Shown here piece by piece: positions 22,365 through 35,500 of a stretch of DNA of 64,000 bases. The notes beneath the pieces are model-generated. The model worked only from the letters and a program-made list of their open reading frames with translations. It had not been told where the DNA came from and searched no databases. The translations under genes and the position numbers were made by a program. Source of the stretch: Antedon mediterranea (lineage: Eukaryota; Echinodermata; Crinoidea; Comatulida; Antedonidae); the NCBI RefSeq assembly GCF_964355755.1, contig NC_092673.1:32435648-32499647 (forward strand), given 5' to 3'. Position 1 is the first letter of the stretch; each line of letters opens with the position of its first letter.

Positions 22365-23900
22365 ACATATAATTTAGATAATAATAATGATTATGAATGA
22401 TAATCATTTCTCATTATTTGCGTTATTTTGTTACACAATATGGTTGTTTACCTGATTTAATATCCTTAAAAAAAGTACATTATTCCGATTTTAGGAATAG
22501 AAATAGTTATTTCAGCTGAAATAGTAAATGTATACATGCAGGGAAAGTTTGGTATAATAAAGTAGAACATATACGTCACTGTGGAAAATTAAAAAAATTA
22601 CAAATTTATCTTTGACTGTGTGTTTATTTGCTATTGATTGGCTAAAAGTAGAAAACATTGTGATTGGTTGATGGACCGGAAAAACAAAGAAGACTGTGAT
22701 TGGACAAAGTTCTATCAACGCCAATAATCACAAAGACAAGACTATTGTATTGAGTGACGTAATTTTAGAAGGACTAACCAAAACCTTTAAGAATTTAATG
22801 AATATACTCAATAAATTACCGCAAAAGAATTAGGAAGATATGCTATTTATGTTGTGAAACAAAACAATGAGAAAACAGGAACAATGCAAGGAATTGTTTC
22901 TGGCTCAACCAATGCATTAAAGTAAAGAACACACGCGGCACTTTCAACCAAACTGAACGAAAGGTCACAGGTCATATTCAAGAACGCAAGGTAGTTAAAG
23001 CCAAAGCTTGCAATCAAAATACATAACATGTGAATTGGACTTTCGGAATGACAAGTCTGGTTTAGAAAGGTGTATACTTGTTATGTACTACTAATAAACA
23101 TTCAGTAATCTAAGTATAACGTATTGTCTTTATTGAGACACAACAATAAGTAGGCCAACAACAAAAATACTGCAACTATACAAAGGCACACTGCATTTAC
23201 ATATTATACATACAATAAAAAAAAATAAACATTATGCAATTGCATTTAAAGAAGTATAACAATTAAGGTGTTCAACATGAAAGGCATGGAATTAATTTCT
23301 GAAGGAAAAAAAATGTGTGTTGCAGGATTCGAACCCAGTGTTCTGCTTTGTGTTCTGTTCAAAAGCTACATTACCACATACCAATGCAACAATATACAAT
23401 CTAATAGTTTTTGTCTTAAATTAACATTCATAAAAGTGAAACAAAATATACAAATCAATACTAGGTCTAGCAAAACAATATTAAAATTTAATAAATTAAT
23501 TAATCATAAAGCACCAATTGATTATACGAGTGATTGCAAATTATTTATTAGTAAACAATTTTTTCGGAGGCAACATTTTAAATAAATATACACAGGTCTA
23601 TTCTGCAATACTTTTAACTACAAATAAAAATTTAATAATTACTACATACAATTTTATTTTTAAGCGGTGCAAATATAGCAAAATATCACATTTATTTTAT
23701 TCAAATTGAAAGCACATATCGTATATATAAAAATATAATATTCTTCAGTAAAATATTACATATTACAAATGTGTACAAGATACAACTGAAAATTATGAAA
23801 AAAACCCCGTATGAATTTAGTTTCAATGTAGAGGTTTATGGGAAACAAAATCTTTACTAAACTATTTATTATATATATAGCTTTTCGTATGAAAACATAC

Positions 23901-24025
23901 TAAAGCGCTACACTATCAAACTTTATGTGACAAAAAAATGTGATATGCCCATATATGGACATGATGATGTCATATCACTACCATATTTGGGCACATTACA
24001 GTGTCTAGTTTGAGACAGCGCTTTA
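23901..24025. mobile_element. MITE of the 5.4 kb transposon family, copy 2
   Basis: Ends TAAAGCGCTACACTATCAAA and GTTTGAGACAGCGCTTTA. The inner part, read inverted, gives AAATATGGTAGTGATATGAC and then CATCATGTCCATATATG, the same as the left end of the transposon at 4844-10285. This copy is the best evidence linking the MITEs to that element. Confidence 0.75.
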
Positions 24026-24540
24026 GAGAAATATCACCTTGGAGTAGGCCTACCTAATCTAAGATCTATGGATAAACTTCAATTAGGAAAAAATCAAATG
24101 TGAAAACACACTACAGTAAATGATGACTTAATCGTCTTGAAGGCACGTGTCTACGCAAGTACATATCCGACTCTAAAGGTAAGCCTGTTATCAAATATTA
24201 TCCGGTTTGTAAGGAGAGATTTAATTTGATAACATCATTATTATGAATATTAATATTTGATTGGTTTTATGATACTTAAATAAACCATACGTTTATAGAT
24301 CCTGTCTATAGAAAGAGAGTTAATGTCCGTTATTATTATTCTAATTATCTGATTGGCTTTATATGGTTACTAAGTATATAAAGTATAAATCCTGGTATTA
24401 CTTTAAACTGGGGATAAGTGTTTGTAAGGTTCAATGACACGTTGTAGATCCTTGTAATAAAGTATTTAAATCCTAACTACCTGTTAACAAATTTGATCTT
24501 TATTTGATAAGAGAGTATAGACACGAACCAGTTCGTAGGA

Positions 24541-24575
24541 CCAGGGAAGAGTTAAATAACATAACTCTTCCCTGG
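24541..24575. other. Perfect 14-bp hairpin
   Basis: CCAGGGAAGAGTTA, a 7-base loop AATAACA, then the exact complement TAACTCTTCCCTGG. There is no T-run after it and no gene next to it, so its role is unknown. It may be the remnant of a short foldback element. Confidence 0.6.
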
Positions 24576-25759
24576 TAGGACGTGCTTCAAAATAGAGACC
24601 AGTAGTGAAAGCTCCTATAAATAGGCCTAATTTATGACAATGTTTGGCAAATCCTACGTAACCAGCAGGCCAATTATTTCCATATACTTTGTTTGTAGGC
24701 CTAAATCTATCTTTTCTTCAGTGACTTACTCTAGGACTGAAAGGGGTGGAGGACTATCTAGAGATCGAAATGAATCTTTTCTCTAATTTTAAGTTTGTTC
24801 CTGTTTGTTTTTTTAAATAGGGGCCTAAAATGTGTAAATTGCTAAACATAATGTTGTATCGGTTAGCATTTCATTTGCTTATATTGAAAGGGGTCCAGGT
24901 TGGGTGTCAATGCACCTTGATAATGTCTACACAACTGTTCCTAAACGCTTACAATTATAGAAAATATTTTAAATATAGAAACTGAATCTTAATGTTTGAC
25001 AGAAAGAATGGTGATATTACAATAGCATGATGTGATATACAGCTGAGCTACATTCTCCCGTAAAATAGTCCCAATTTTATCCGCCTACATTAAAAAAAAA
25101 AAAAAAATAATAATAATAATATCTTTACACATGATCAATAAGAAATACATACAATACAATAGATATTATTCTTATTGATTATGACGTCATTCGATTGAAC
25201 TATAGGATAAAAATGTTTTAATATATTGTTTTCTGTTGGAAAATATATATATATATCTATTAATAATTTATTGTCGATCGTTAATGAATTATTGTGTTTT
25301 CTGAAAGCTCTGTTTTAATTTACAGCAGAATGTTGAACATCAAGGCATCATAAATGGCACTTAAGCAAAGAAGAAAATTCTCTGAAGTGCGAGGAGGTAG
25401 TGTTATTTTGTAAACATTTTGTGGTTGTGAGTGGTTTCTATCAATACAGCCGTCCAATAATATGAAAGATAGTAGGTTGCGGTAGAATAGTATCGATCCA
25501 TACTTGCTTCTTCCCTGTTCAAATGACTTATGTTCACACAATGGTTTAGATTCTGGGCAAATGAGAACACTGCCGAACACCAAGTTTAGCGGTGAAACAA
25601 ATATCAATAATATACACGAAGGAATAGTATTTCCGAAAGATTGGAACCTCTTTCTGGCTGTTTTACTGATAAATCATCGCAAATTATATGTAGTTTGATT
25701 CACTTTTTACAAAATTGTTTCTTTTTCTTCGCCCTCTTTTCCTTTTCACAGGGATCTAC

Positions 25760-26440
25760 ACCAACCAATAACCTTTCGCATTCAATGAGGTGCTCTGAGC
25801 CATGTGAGCATTGCAGTAACACTATCAGTTTTGTTGGTACATATACCAAAGGTTTCTCTGAGCAACAAGCACTGCTGTACACTGTATTCTGTCATGTTTT
25901 ATCATAGGACAACTAATGTGTTCAAGATAGAATATCAAGTGAGCCATGTTATTAAAGTCCTGACATATCCAGACAATTCATCCATCTAAAGTGTTAGAGA
26001 CTGGAATCACTGCTTTAACTGTGTGTTTTTCATCTTTCCATCACAACCAGTCTACTCCAACTATCAAGATTTCTGAGTCAAGTGAAGGGTGTTTTAGAGG
26101 TTACACACACCTAGTGCAACCATAAATGTGATACATAATGTATTAAAACATTGAAAACTATGGGACATGCAAATATTGCTGTAAGCTGAATTATGAGCAA
26201 CATGAGACTTGGCCAACCAGAAATGTGGTGCCCGTACTGAAGTGTTCTATAAGCTGTATTCGGTTGTCACATATTGTAACGCAGTGTAAGCTGTTTTCTG
26301 ATGTCTGCTATAGAAATGTGAAGTGGGCAGTATATTCTGATGTTCAAGGTATCTGATCTGATGAGGTACCTGGGTCAACCAGAAATGTGCACATACTAAA
26401 GTGCACTGTAAGCTGTATTCTGATGTCACGGTAAGGTATC
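25760..26440 (-). pseudogene. Degenerate extra copies of the last exon of the cyclotransferase-like gene
   Basis: On the minus strand, words of the functional last exon (26561-26664) recur downstream. GAATACAGTGTACAGCAGTG occurs at about 25869-25888, and TCAGAATACAGCTTACAGTG (about 26403-26422) is followed by an echo near 26250-26290. In frame these give MTEYSVQQC and VTSEYSLQC against LTSEYSVQQC of the real exon. They are broken by stops and lack clear acceptors, so they look like decayed duplicates, though use as alternative 3' ends cannot be excluded. Confidence 0.55.
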
Positions 26441-26560
26441 TGATTTCATATGAGATATTTATATATACACCTGGCGGCATAATCAAATACATGCACACTG
26501 AAATACAGTATGCTGTATGTAAGCTAGCTGTATCCAACTTAAGGTATTCAATCACCAGGA

Positions 26561-29500
26561 CTAGGATTTAGCACAACCAGCAATGTGCTCCACATAGCTA
26601 GGTGTTAGTAGCTCTGACCCACGTAAGCACTGCTGTACACTGTATTCTGACGTCAAGGTCATATCTAGAAAAAAGAAAACAAAAATCGGCTGGTATTAAG
26701 TTTCATATCATAATATTCCAATAAGCTTTGTCAACGGCTTTTAGATGTTAGAACCCTAGTTTGTTTTAACACGATATGACTAACTTCTATTCAGGGGACA
26801 CAACTATTTAGAGCACATTTTGTTGTGTCTTGAATGTTCACCTATATAGTTTCTTCTGTATAGGTTTTTCACACCTGTTCCGGCACCGGCAAATCAAATC
26901 GAACATCAATATTTTCATTTCCAAAAACGCAATCGTTATGCATGAAGACGGAACATTGATGTTAGATTTGATTTGCCGGCGCTGGACTGGAACCGTGCCA
27001 GAACAGGTGGAAAGACCCTTTAGCCAGATCAAATGTAATATTGAATTTATGCATCACTATTAGTACTTGTGGTTTTACCTGTTGTTGTCCACTTATCAGT
27101 AGCTATATACATGACAGCAGGAATACAGTATTGTGCTATACCTAAGGCATCTGGATCATTAGAGTTTATCATCCATACTGGAAACGTGACACGACTAAAG
27201 AACTAATTAGGAAAAAAAAACAAATTTACAAACAAAATAAATTGTTATACTGACAAAATTTCATGCAGGCGAGGGCAAACACAATTATTGGAAGTGCATT
27301 TTCTTATGTTGCGTAGGTTGCATTATGTTGCGTTGCTACTGGGAACAAAGCTTTACTAACCTAACTACAAATTGCTACACGTACCTGAGGATATCCAATG
27401 AATTTATCCAATGTTTTTAGTTCTTCCTTTGTAATTAAATAAACACATCCTTCAACTGAACTTTCAGGGTTTGCTTCAATGTTGGCAAAAACACCAGCTT
27501 CACTATCTGAACCTAAACAAACAATGTAAAATAAATAAATATTCTAGATTATTAATTTAATTCATGTTAAAAAATAACCCTTTTATGAAGTAGCATCAAA
27601 GACCAGAAAATACCATAGCCCGTAAGACACCAATCAATGTTGTGATAACTTCTATAACTACCCCAATTCCAAATTGATTTTAACAAGTTTAGTTATGACG
27701 GTGTAGGTTTGTCTGTATTTTTGCACAAAGAGAATTGTAACAGCATCAATTATTGATACACAATTCTGCCATAAAAAAAATGTTTATACCATGTAAATTA
27801 TGAATACCCAAATCAAGGTGAAGACAAAATAAATTTCACACTTGTTGACGAGGAATATGTATATAAACAAATTTTATCATTATCTGACAAAAAGGCTACA
27901 GGAACTGATGAAATTCCTGCTAAACTAATAAAATTAGCAATCAACTCAATTGTACAACCCATTACATTTTTAATTAATTTATCTCTAAGAACCAGCGACT
28001 TCCCAAGTAAATGGAAAAATGCACGAATATGCCCAATTTTTAAAAATGGCGACCGAAGTGAACCATCTAACTACAGGCCAATTTCTGTACTACCAATTTT
28101 ATCAAAAATTATTGAACGCGCTGTCTTTGACCAACTCTATCCACAAATCAACCCTAAATTATACAATCAACAATCTGGATTTAGGCCAAATTACTCGACA
28201 TCATCGGCATTAATAAATATAACTGAAGATTGGATTGACAGTATTGAAAATGGTAAATACATAGGACTAATAATGCTTGATCTCAAAAAAGCTTTCGACA
28301 CTGTTAATCACCAGATACTAATAAAAAAACTACACAATTTTAATTTTGCTAATCATGTTATCAAATGGTTTGAAAATTATTTAACAAATCGTACACATAT
28401 TACTAATATTAACAATGTTGATTCGGTAAAGTCTAATAGTGTTTGTGGAATCCCTCAGGGATCAATATTAGGGCCCCTTCTATTTATCATGTATATTAAT
28501 GATCTACCTAACTCAGTTTCTCATGTAAATGTAAGCATGTACGCAGATGACACTGCGTTATATTATGCATCTAAAGACATACACGATATAATAAGCAAAG
28601 TAAATACTGATCTAAAACATGTACAACTATGGTTAGCAAGTAACAAATTAAGTCTAAACATTAAAAAGACTGAATATATGATTTTAGGAACACATCAAAA
28701 ATTAAATGAATTGATTAACATGGATATTAATATTAATATAGACGGTACAAAACTTGAAAAGGTAAATAACTGTAAACATTTAGGTGTTATTATCGATGAA
28801 AATTTAAAATGGCATAAACAAATAGATCAGGTGAAAAATAAAGTAATATCAGGTCTGTACTATCTAAAAAAATGCAGCAATATTTTCCCTCAAAATATTC
28901 AATCATTAATGTACAAATCTATCATAGCCCACCATTTTGACTACTGCAATGTAGTATGGGGTCGTTGTAACCAAACCCTCAAATATAAACTCCAAGTACT
29001 CCAAAATAGAGCGGCTAAAATAATTACACATACATCTAGGTATGACTCTAGCTCACAGGCGCTCAAAGATTTAAATTGGCCTAATTTAGAAGAAAAACAA
29101 TATTACAACGAAGCAGTCACAATGTATAAAATAATGAATAACTTGACACCATCCTACTTAAGAAACAGATTCTATGAACGCAAACAAACATATAATACTA
29201 GATCAAAAGATATTCTAAGTTTACATAAGGCAAACACTGAGTATAAAAAGAAAAGTTTCTCGTATTCTGGCGCAAAGCTATGGAATAGTTTAAATGCTAT
29301 AAACTCAAATGCAATTACAGCTCCTAATATACATATATTTAAAAAAATGATAAATGACCAAAGATAAAATATACTTGAAACTCTATATTTTTTCATGAAA
29401 TCTTTTTTTTGTTTTTTTGTTGTTGTTGTTGTTGTTGTTTTTGTACTGTAATTGATAACTTGTGTAATAGTATAAATAGTTTTGTAGTAAGTAACGGCCT

Positions 29501-32500
29501 TGTGAAAAACACCAATATGGTGATTCAAGTGTTGCATCCGTTTTTAAATAAAGTTGTTATTATTATTATATATTATTATTATAAAGTTTATACAGGATTT
29601 TTTAAAATAGAAGTATAATGCAAATTAATATTTACCTTTCTTATTGAACTTTATTTGAAATCCAAATAAGAGTCCCCATAGGCGCTGCACATCTTTTCTT
29701 CCTATGTACAGTGACACTCTAAAAATTTACAATAAGATTTTCTTAAGTAAAAATGATGTACAGAAGAGAAAACTAATTGATTGGGGTTAGGAAAATGCAA
29801 TGCAAAAAAGATACAAATCGTACAATAAATAAGAATTAAAAAAACAATTTTTTTTAATAGATTTTATGAACTTTAAAACTGAAAATAATATCAACTCTGC
29901 TTGCTGATTAAAATAAAGCCTTACCAAAACTTAGTTGTACTGTAAGTAGAACAACTATTAAATTGACACATGTTTGACCTAAGTGTACTCTGGTTAAACA
30001 AGGGGTTGGTTAAAATGTATATTTCTCCTCTTGTTTGTTTCACGGGAAGGTGTCCCCTAACCGGGATGTCCCCTGAAGAAGTTCTACTGTCTTGTACAGT
30101 ATATATGTACTTACAGTGTTTGTTTCATTGTATTAACAAAAATGAACCTAACACTCATCACTGTTCTTCCTATTCACTCACCTATTTTTGTTCATATTTT
30201 CTCCATATGAAAAGTAGTACACATGACCTGGTGGTGGCCGGGCATTGATACGAAAAGAAACTGGCGGTATTGGAGCAACTAAAGGCGCTTCTTCAACCTT
30301 TGACCTGAAGGAATAACAAAAAGACTATGTTTGTATTCTGGTTTGCCCACTTTGACGATGTAATTTTACCGAAACATTCAGTTGAATTATGCCAAGGTTA
30401 GGCAAACCTGGCTCCCTGATGCAAAAGTACTTTGAAGTAGTAACATTATCAGTATGTTTGCCTTTTTATTCTTTTACAGACATACGATATTAATGAATTA
30501 TTCAAGCTGCTGTTTCCACTATTTAGTAGTAGAGTAACAGTGTTTAGAAATTAGGTACATTTTCATATTAATAATGGTTGATTATTTGTGTGTATATTTA
30601 TTTATTTTATTTATTTATTTTATTTATTTATGATAATTACCGCCACTAACAGGTTTGATACAAACAAAGCCAGGACTGTTCTACTGTACCTTGGTTTTGA
30701 TAGCTGTTTACTACTTGCTACAACAGACAACGTATTTGGCTCGTCTCTGTGAGGAAAGAAAAGAGTTTTAATTTATACAAAAAAAGAGATAAATTTGCAT
30801 ATTTTACAAAATTTAAAACGTTACACAATTGAATTTCAATGTTGTGTAAATCTTGAGTTGTTTACCTTTTATATCTTGTCCACATTGTGACGGTACATCG
30901 TAAACACATCCTTGAATATATCTGGCATTATGCTATTTACTTTGAACCGCGACAATGATTAAAATTAAAAGCTAATATGGGAGAGTGTTGCTTGATATAA
31001 ATAATGTACATTGGAAACGAAAAGTATTGCAGTCAAAACACATTTGCTGCCAACCAAACTATGAAATGATATGAATCTTAGACAGCTCAACTTCTTAAAT
31101 ACTAGTTATAAAAACTTATGTCTACTTTCACTCGATATTATTTTAAAATGCTTTACTGTACATAGTAAAATTATAGTAGTATCCTTCACAAGAACTTATG
31201 TCCATGAATCATTTTTCAAGGTGCTTTGTATATAATAATTTTAAGTATAGTTTATAGTCTGTCACAAGACTTGCGTCCACTGTCAAAAAGTAGTATTGAG
31301 GTCTTATGAAAAGACGGGACCCAAAATTATCTATTGATAGCCTGCTATACAGTTGTATGGTCAATATTGATGACATATAAAGGTCATTTGAAAGACAATA
31401 AGGCACTCAAATAGATAGGAACAAACTATATGACATGAAATTAAATTGTTATGGTTATATGAGCTTAAGACAACATTAAAAACGTACACTACCATACTGG
31501 ATAAATATCCTTTATACATAATTTGTTTGAATCAAATCAGTGTACACAACTCAGGAATGTAGAAAAATAAAAGAGTACTAAAAAATGTTTCACAATTTGA
31601 GACCAAAACTAAAACTAACTCCTGACTTTCATATTCCAAATAAAAATATTGTCAATTGCTAAAAGTATAGCAAGTTAATTTCTGCAAAATTAAAGGATAT
31701 TTATATCTTTCATTTCGCGTTCCTTTCAGTACTTGTGGAAATTTGTTTACAAGGGTTTATTATTTAGCATTTTTCTGTCCAATGAATGGACACTATCTAA
31801 TTAGTCAATACATGATGACCTCTCTTTGACCTGATCGGTCTAAAGGTCTAAAAAAACATTTTTTAGCAACAAATTGCTGTTCTAAAATAGCTGAATGACT
31901 AATGGGGAAACAACATAACATTTAACCAATTTGACTGACAGTGCTAATATTCTATATACGAGTGATATTTAGTTAGAAAAAAAGAATCTTTCTAAAAAGT
32001 GCATTCTAAAATTCAATACAAGTTGATACTCACAAATTAACACATGCTAGATTAAAACAAAAATTCTAATCCAAATAAAAATAATTAATTGCTTTCTGAA
32101 AATTTTACAACTTGAAAAATAAATTTGTAAAAAAGATTAAGAAATATACAACCTCACTAAGAATACCATTGATAAAATCATGAGATAAACTCGAATCGTC
32201 TTCTTATAATGAATACACGACTAGAATAATCCATTATTAATTGAGGGTATATATATACCATAGTACTGTACTGTAATTCAAATAGAAAACAAACCACCTT
32301 TTCGAAATACACAGACTATTCTACTTATTCTACAGTCAAAGATTTTTAATTTGAGTTTAAAATCGACAACTTGTGATAATTTATTGCTTCAGTACGGAAG
32401 CAACTAACTGCTCTTTATGCAGCTTTTGTGACTCCATGGGGCAATCAATCTATGCTAAAGTCCATCAGTAATTATTCTTTCTAATAATGGAATATTCGAA

Positions 32501-35500
32501 TTGTTTACGCATCATTATTTTTTCTTCTCCTTCAGTTATATTTGTCAAACAGCAGGTGGTAATATTTCCTGTTGTTTTTGCTGTGTTTTTTTTGTTGGCT
32601 TAAATGATATGAACTTTTAAGTCACATCTAAGATGTGTAATACCTGCACTGAATTTGGGCTAATCATTTAAACTAACAGTCATTTACAACGTTGATCTAC
32701 CTGGACAAAATAAAGCCCAGTACATTTACACTAAAATGCCAAAATATAGGAATAATTTGAAAAGACACGGCAATTGTACACATGATAAATCAAACTTTAC
32801 ACGCTTCATTGCACACGTTGACCAAATGCATCCTCACTTCAAGAGCTGAATTGATTTGAGCATTTATTACTACAATAAAGATTTTTGGTAATTTATCAAG
32901 GTTTCCAGCCAAATTAAAAATAAAAATCGTCCTTCCATAGAGTTAATAATACCTAAGTATGTACATGATTAATATGCAGTATAAACACTCTTGAAAAATA
33001 CACTTTATTAATTAAGGAATTTAGGTATGTAAATATTTACATCTTGGCTGTCATAAAACATTAACTTTTGAGTAAACATCATGAACTGGTTGTTATTGCA
33101 CAGAAATTCTAAATGTCAAACAATAGTGTGTAATAGTTCTTTGGTAACTAACTATTTTATGTAAAATTAAATTGCCTAAAAATAAATATAACAAGAGAAA
33201 GTTCAATATTTAGTTGCCATTTTGTTTACTATGATAATCTAAGCAATATAAAATATGAATATAAAAATAAATTATGAGCAATGCCATTAGTCTAAAAATA
33301 AAGGTCTTAACAATATAATTTAAAATAAATTTGAAGTATTGATATTTTGTTTGTACTCACCCACCATTCAATGAAGTGCATAAATTATTTACATTGACTT
33401 GCTAAAAATAAAAAGAAATATAAAATGATTAATAAGTTGTGTAAGAGAATAAATCAATAAAAAAAAGCAATATGAGGGAATAGTGCACAAAATATAAAAC
33501 AAAATTCCTCACCAAGTCGTGTGAGATTGAGTCTTCTAACTCTGTATTTGCAGATAGAGAAGTCTCTTTGGACTCGTTGCAATTTCCAACATTGTCTAAC
33601 AGTGAGTGATGATTTGTCTGTTGAACTATCTGGCTTTTACCCAAAACGTTCTTTAAATTCTCATTATGAAAATGGCCATCAACTATGTTCCCAAAAGACA
33701 TATCTTCTCGACTAGTGACATTATTGTTGTACTGATTCCTATACATCATTACAAGATCATTGGCAACATCTGTCATCTGCAAATCTTCTCTTGGGCTCCA
33801 ACATTCTTTTGCCGATGCCATCACTTCAAGACTTTTCTGAGAGCGTGATGTATTTGATCCACTATACCCACTGTCAATCCTGCTACATGACTGGAAATCT
33901 TTTGAAATTTTAGAACTTGGGCATACACAAGTGTCCTCATCAAGACCACATATGCCACAAAATAAAACACTATCATCAATCTCTGGTATATCATCGTATT
34001 CTATATCTACATCAGACATGATGTCTTGAGTAGAAAGAGTACCTATAAACTTTTCATCAGATTCATTTACTGGTTCTGACGAACTAGTTTGTTTGGTAGT
34101 ATCAGACTGTTGTGAACTCCAGTTACTTTGATCACTATAATCGTGGTTAGGATTACCATTATGTTCTTGAGTTCCGCCATCAGGTCTTTGAGAACCATCA
34201 GTGCCACCATTAGGTCTTTGGCAATCATCAGTGCCACTATCTGGTGTTTGTGAATCTGTACCACCAGGGCTGTTTGAATCGTTGCCACCATTATGGTCGT
34301 TAGAACTATTACCAGGTTCTTGCAAACCAGAACCACCACTAGATCCTGGTGAATCATCATCATTTTTGTCGTCTTCCTTTCCATCATCTTTATCACCTGC
34401 ATATACGGCTTCTTCTTTTTCCTCATCATCCTCTTCCAGTTCATCCTCGTTATTTTGGTTAACACTATCAGAAATTTTTCCAACATCTTTTGTGAAGAGA
34501 TCTGCAGAAAATGTGTTGGAATCAGTTGGAATGTCTGAAGCTTCACTATTGCAATTTTCTCCTGAAAGCTCATCTAAAAGAGTTCCTTTATTAGCACACG
34601 GCACACCTACTTTATGTTCTGTTGATTCTGGAATCACAAATTGCACATTTTTTACATGATGTCTATTTGACCCTTTCACACTATTAGGAGATGTTTTATC
34701 ATTATTCTGATTCACAGCTTTAAAATGAACATTATTGTTATTACTTGAACTTTGTTCTTGAAATTCATTTGATTGAAAAGTATCCAACGATTTTTCGTAT
34801 TTCACTTCTGGTAAACATTCATATATATTATCATTTTTATCTCTAACCTCTTCATCAACCATATCACTTTCTTTTAAAGGTATGCTGGTTTCAGTTTTAG
34901 AAGGAATAAACACAGAATTGCTTGTTTTGGAATCTTCCAAAATAAGACCAGTCATTTGCACATTTGAATTTTCAAAAGAAGATTCATTTGAATAATGTGC
35001 ACTTTCATTATTTGAATTGTCCACTGAATTGGAGTCTTTGATCTCATTGTTGGAATTATTGATGAAATTAGAGTCTTCAAATCCATTATTGAAATTCTCC
35101 ACCAAATTGGAGTCGTTGATCTTATTGTTAGGATCTTCCACCAAATTGGAGTCTTTGGTCTCATTGTTGGGATTCTCCATCGAATTGGAGTCTTCAATTC
35201 CATTATTGAAATTCTCCACCAAATTGGAGTCTTTGATCTCATTGTTGTTATTTGTTGTGGATCCATCTATTACTAACTCTCTTATATTACTTTTCAGTTC
35301 TTCAGTGGCTTTTAGGTCATTTCTGTTACATTTTATACTTTGCTCTGGACTTAAAATAGTGTCGCCAGTTATGATATTTTGGAAATTATTTTCAGATTTG
35401 GTACTAACAAGTGTAATAGATTCAGTTTTGTTTCCATTTAAATCATTTGACTCTTTGTTAGTTGATGTGATTTGTTCTTCCAAATTATTTTCATTACTAC

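Larger units (their letters stand above)
22365..26560. other. Intergenic region between ligand gene 3 and the cyclotransferase-like gene
   Basis: No gene recognised. Contents: a possible tRNA-like element on the minus strand near 23290-23350 (GGGTTCGAATCCTGC B-box word), a MITE at 23901-24025, a perfect hairpin at 24541-24575, poly-A followed by an AAT run near 25090, and degenerate copies of the cyclotransferase-like gene's last exon at about 25760-26440. A 95-codon minus frame at 25320-25607 has no recognisable motif. Confidence 0.6.

Noticed and set aside
23290-23350. tRNA gene on the minus strand
   Set aside because: A B-box word is present, but I could not fold an acceptor stem or assign an anticodon.
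26838-27063. Two overlapping open frames on opposite strands with similar peptides
   Set aside because: They arise from the palindromic structure of a MITE.
34067-34573. 168-codon minus-strand frame rich in Met, Thr and Lys
   Set aside because: Same strand but shifted frame inside the acidic exon; composition is a frame-shifted reading of Asp and Asn codons.
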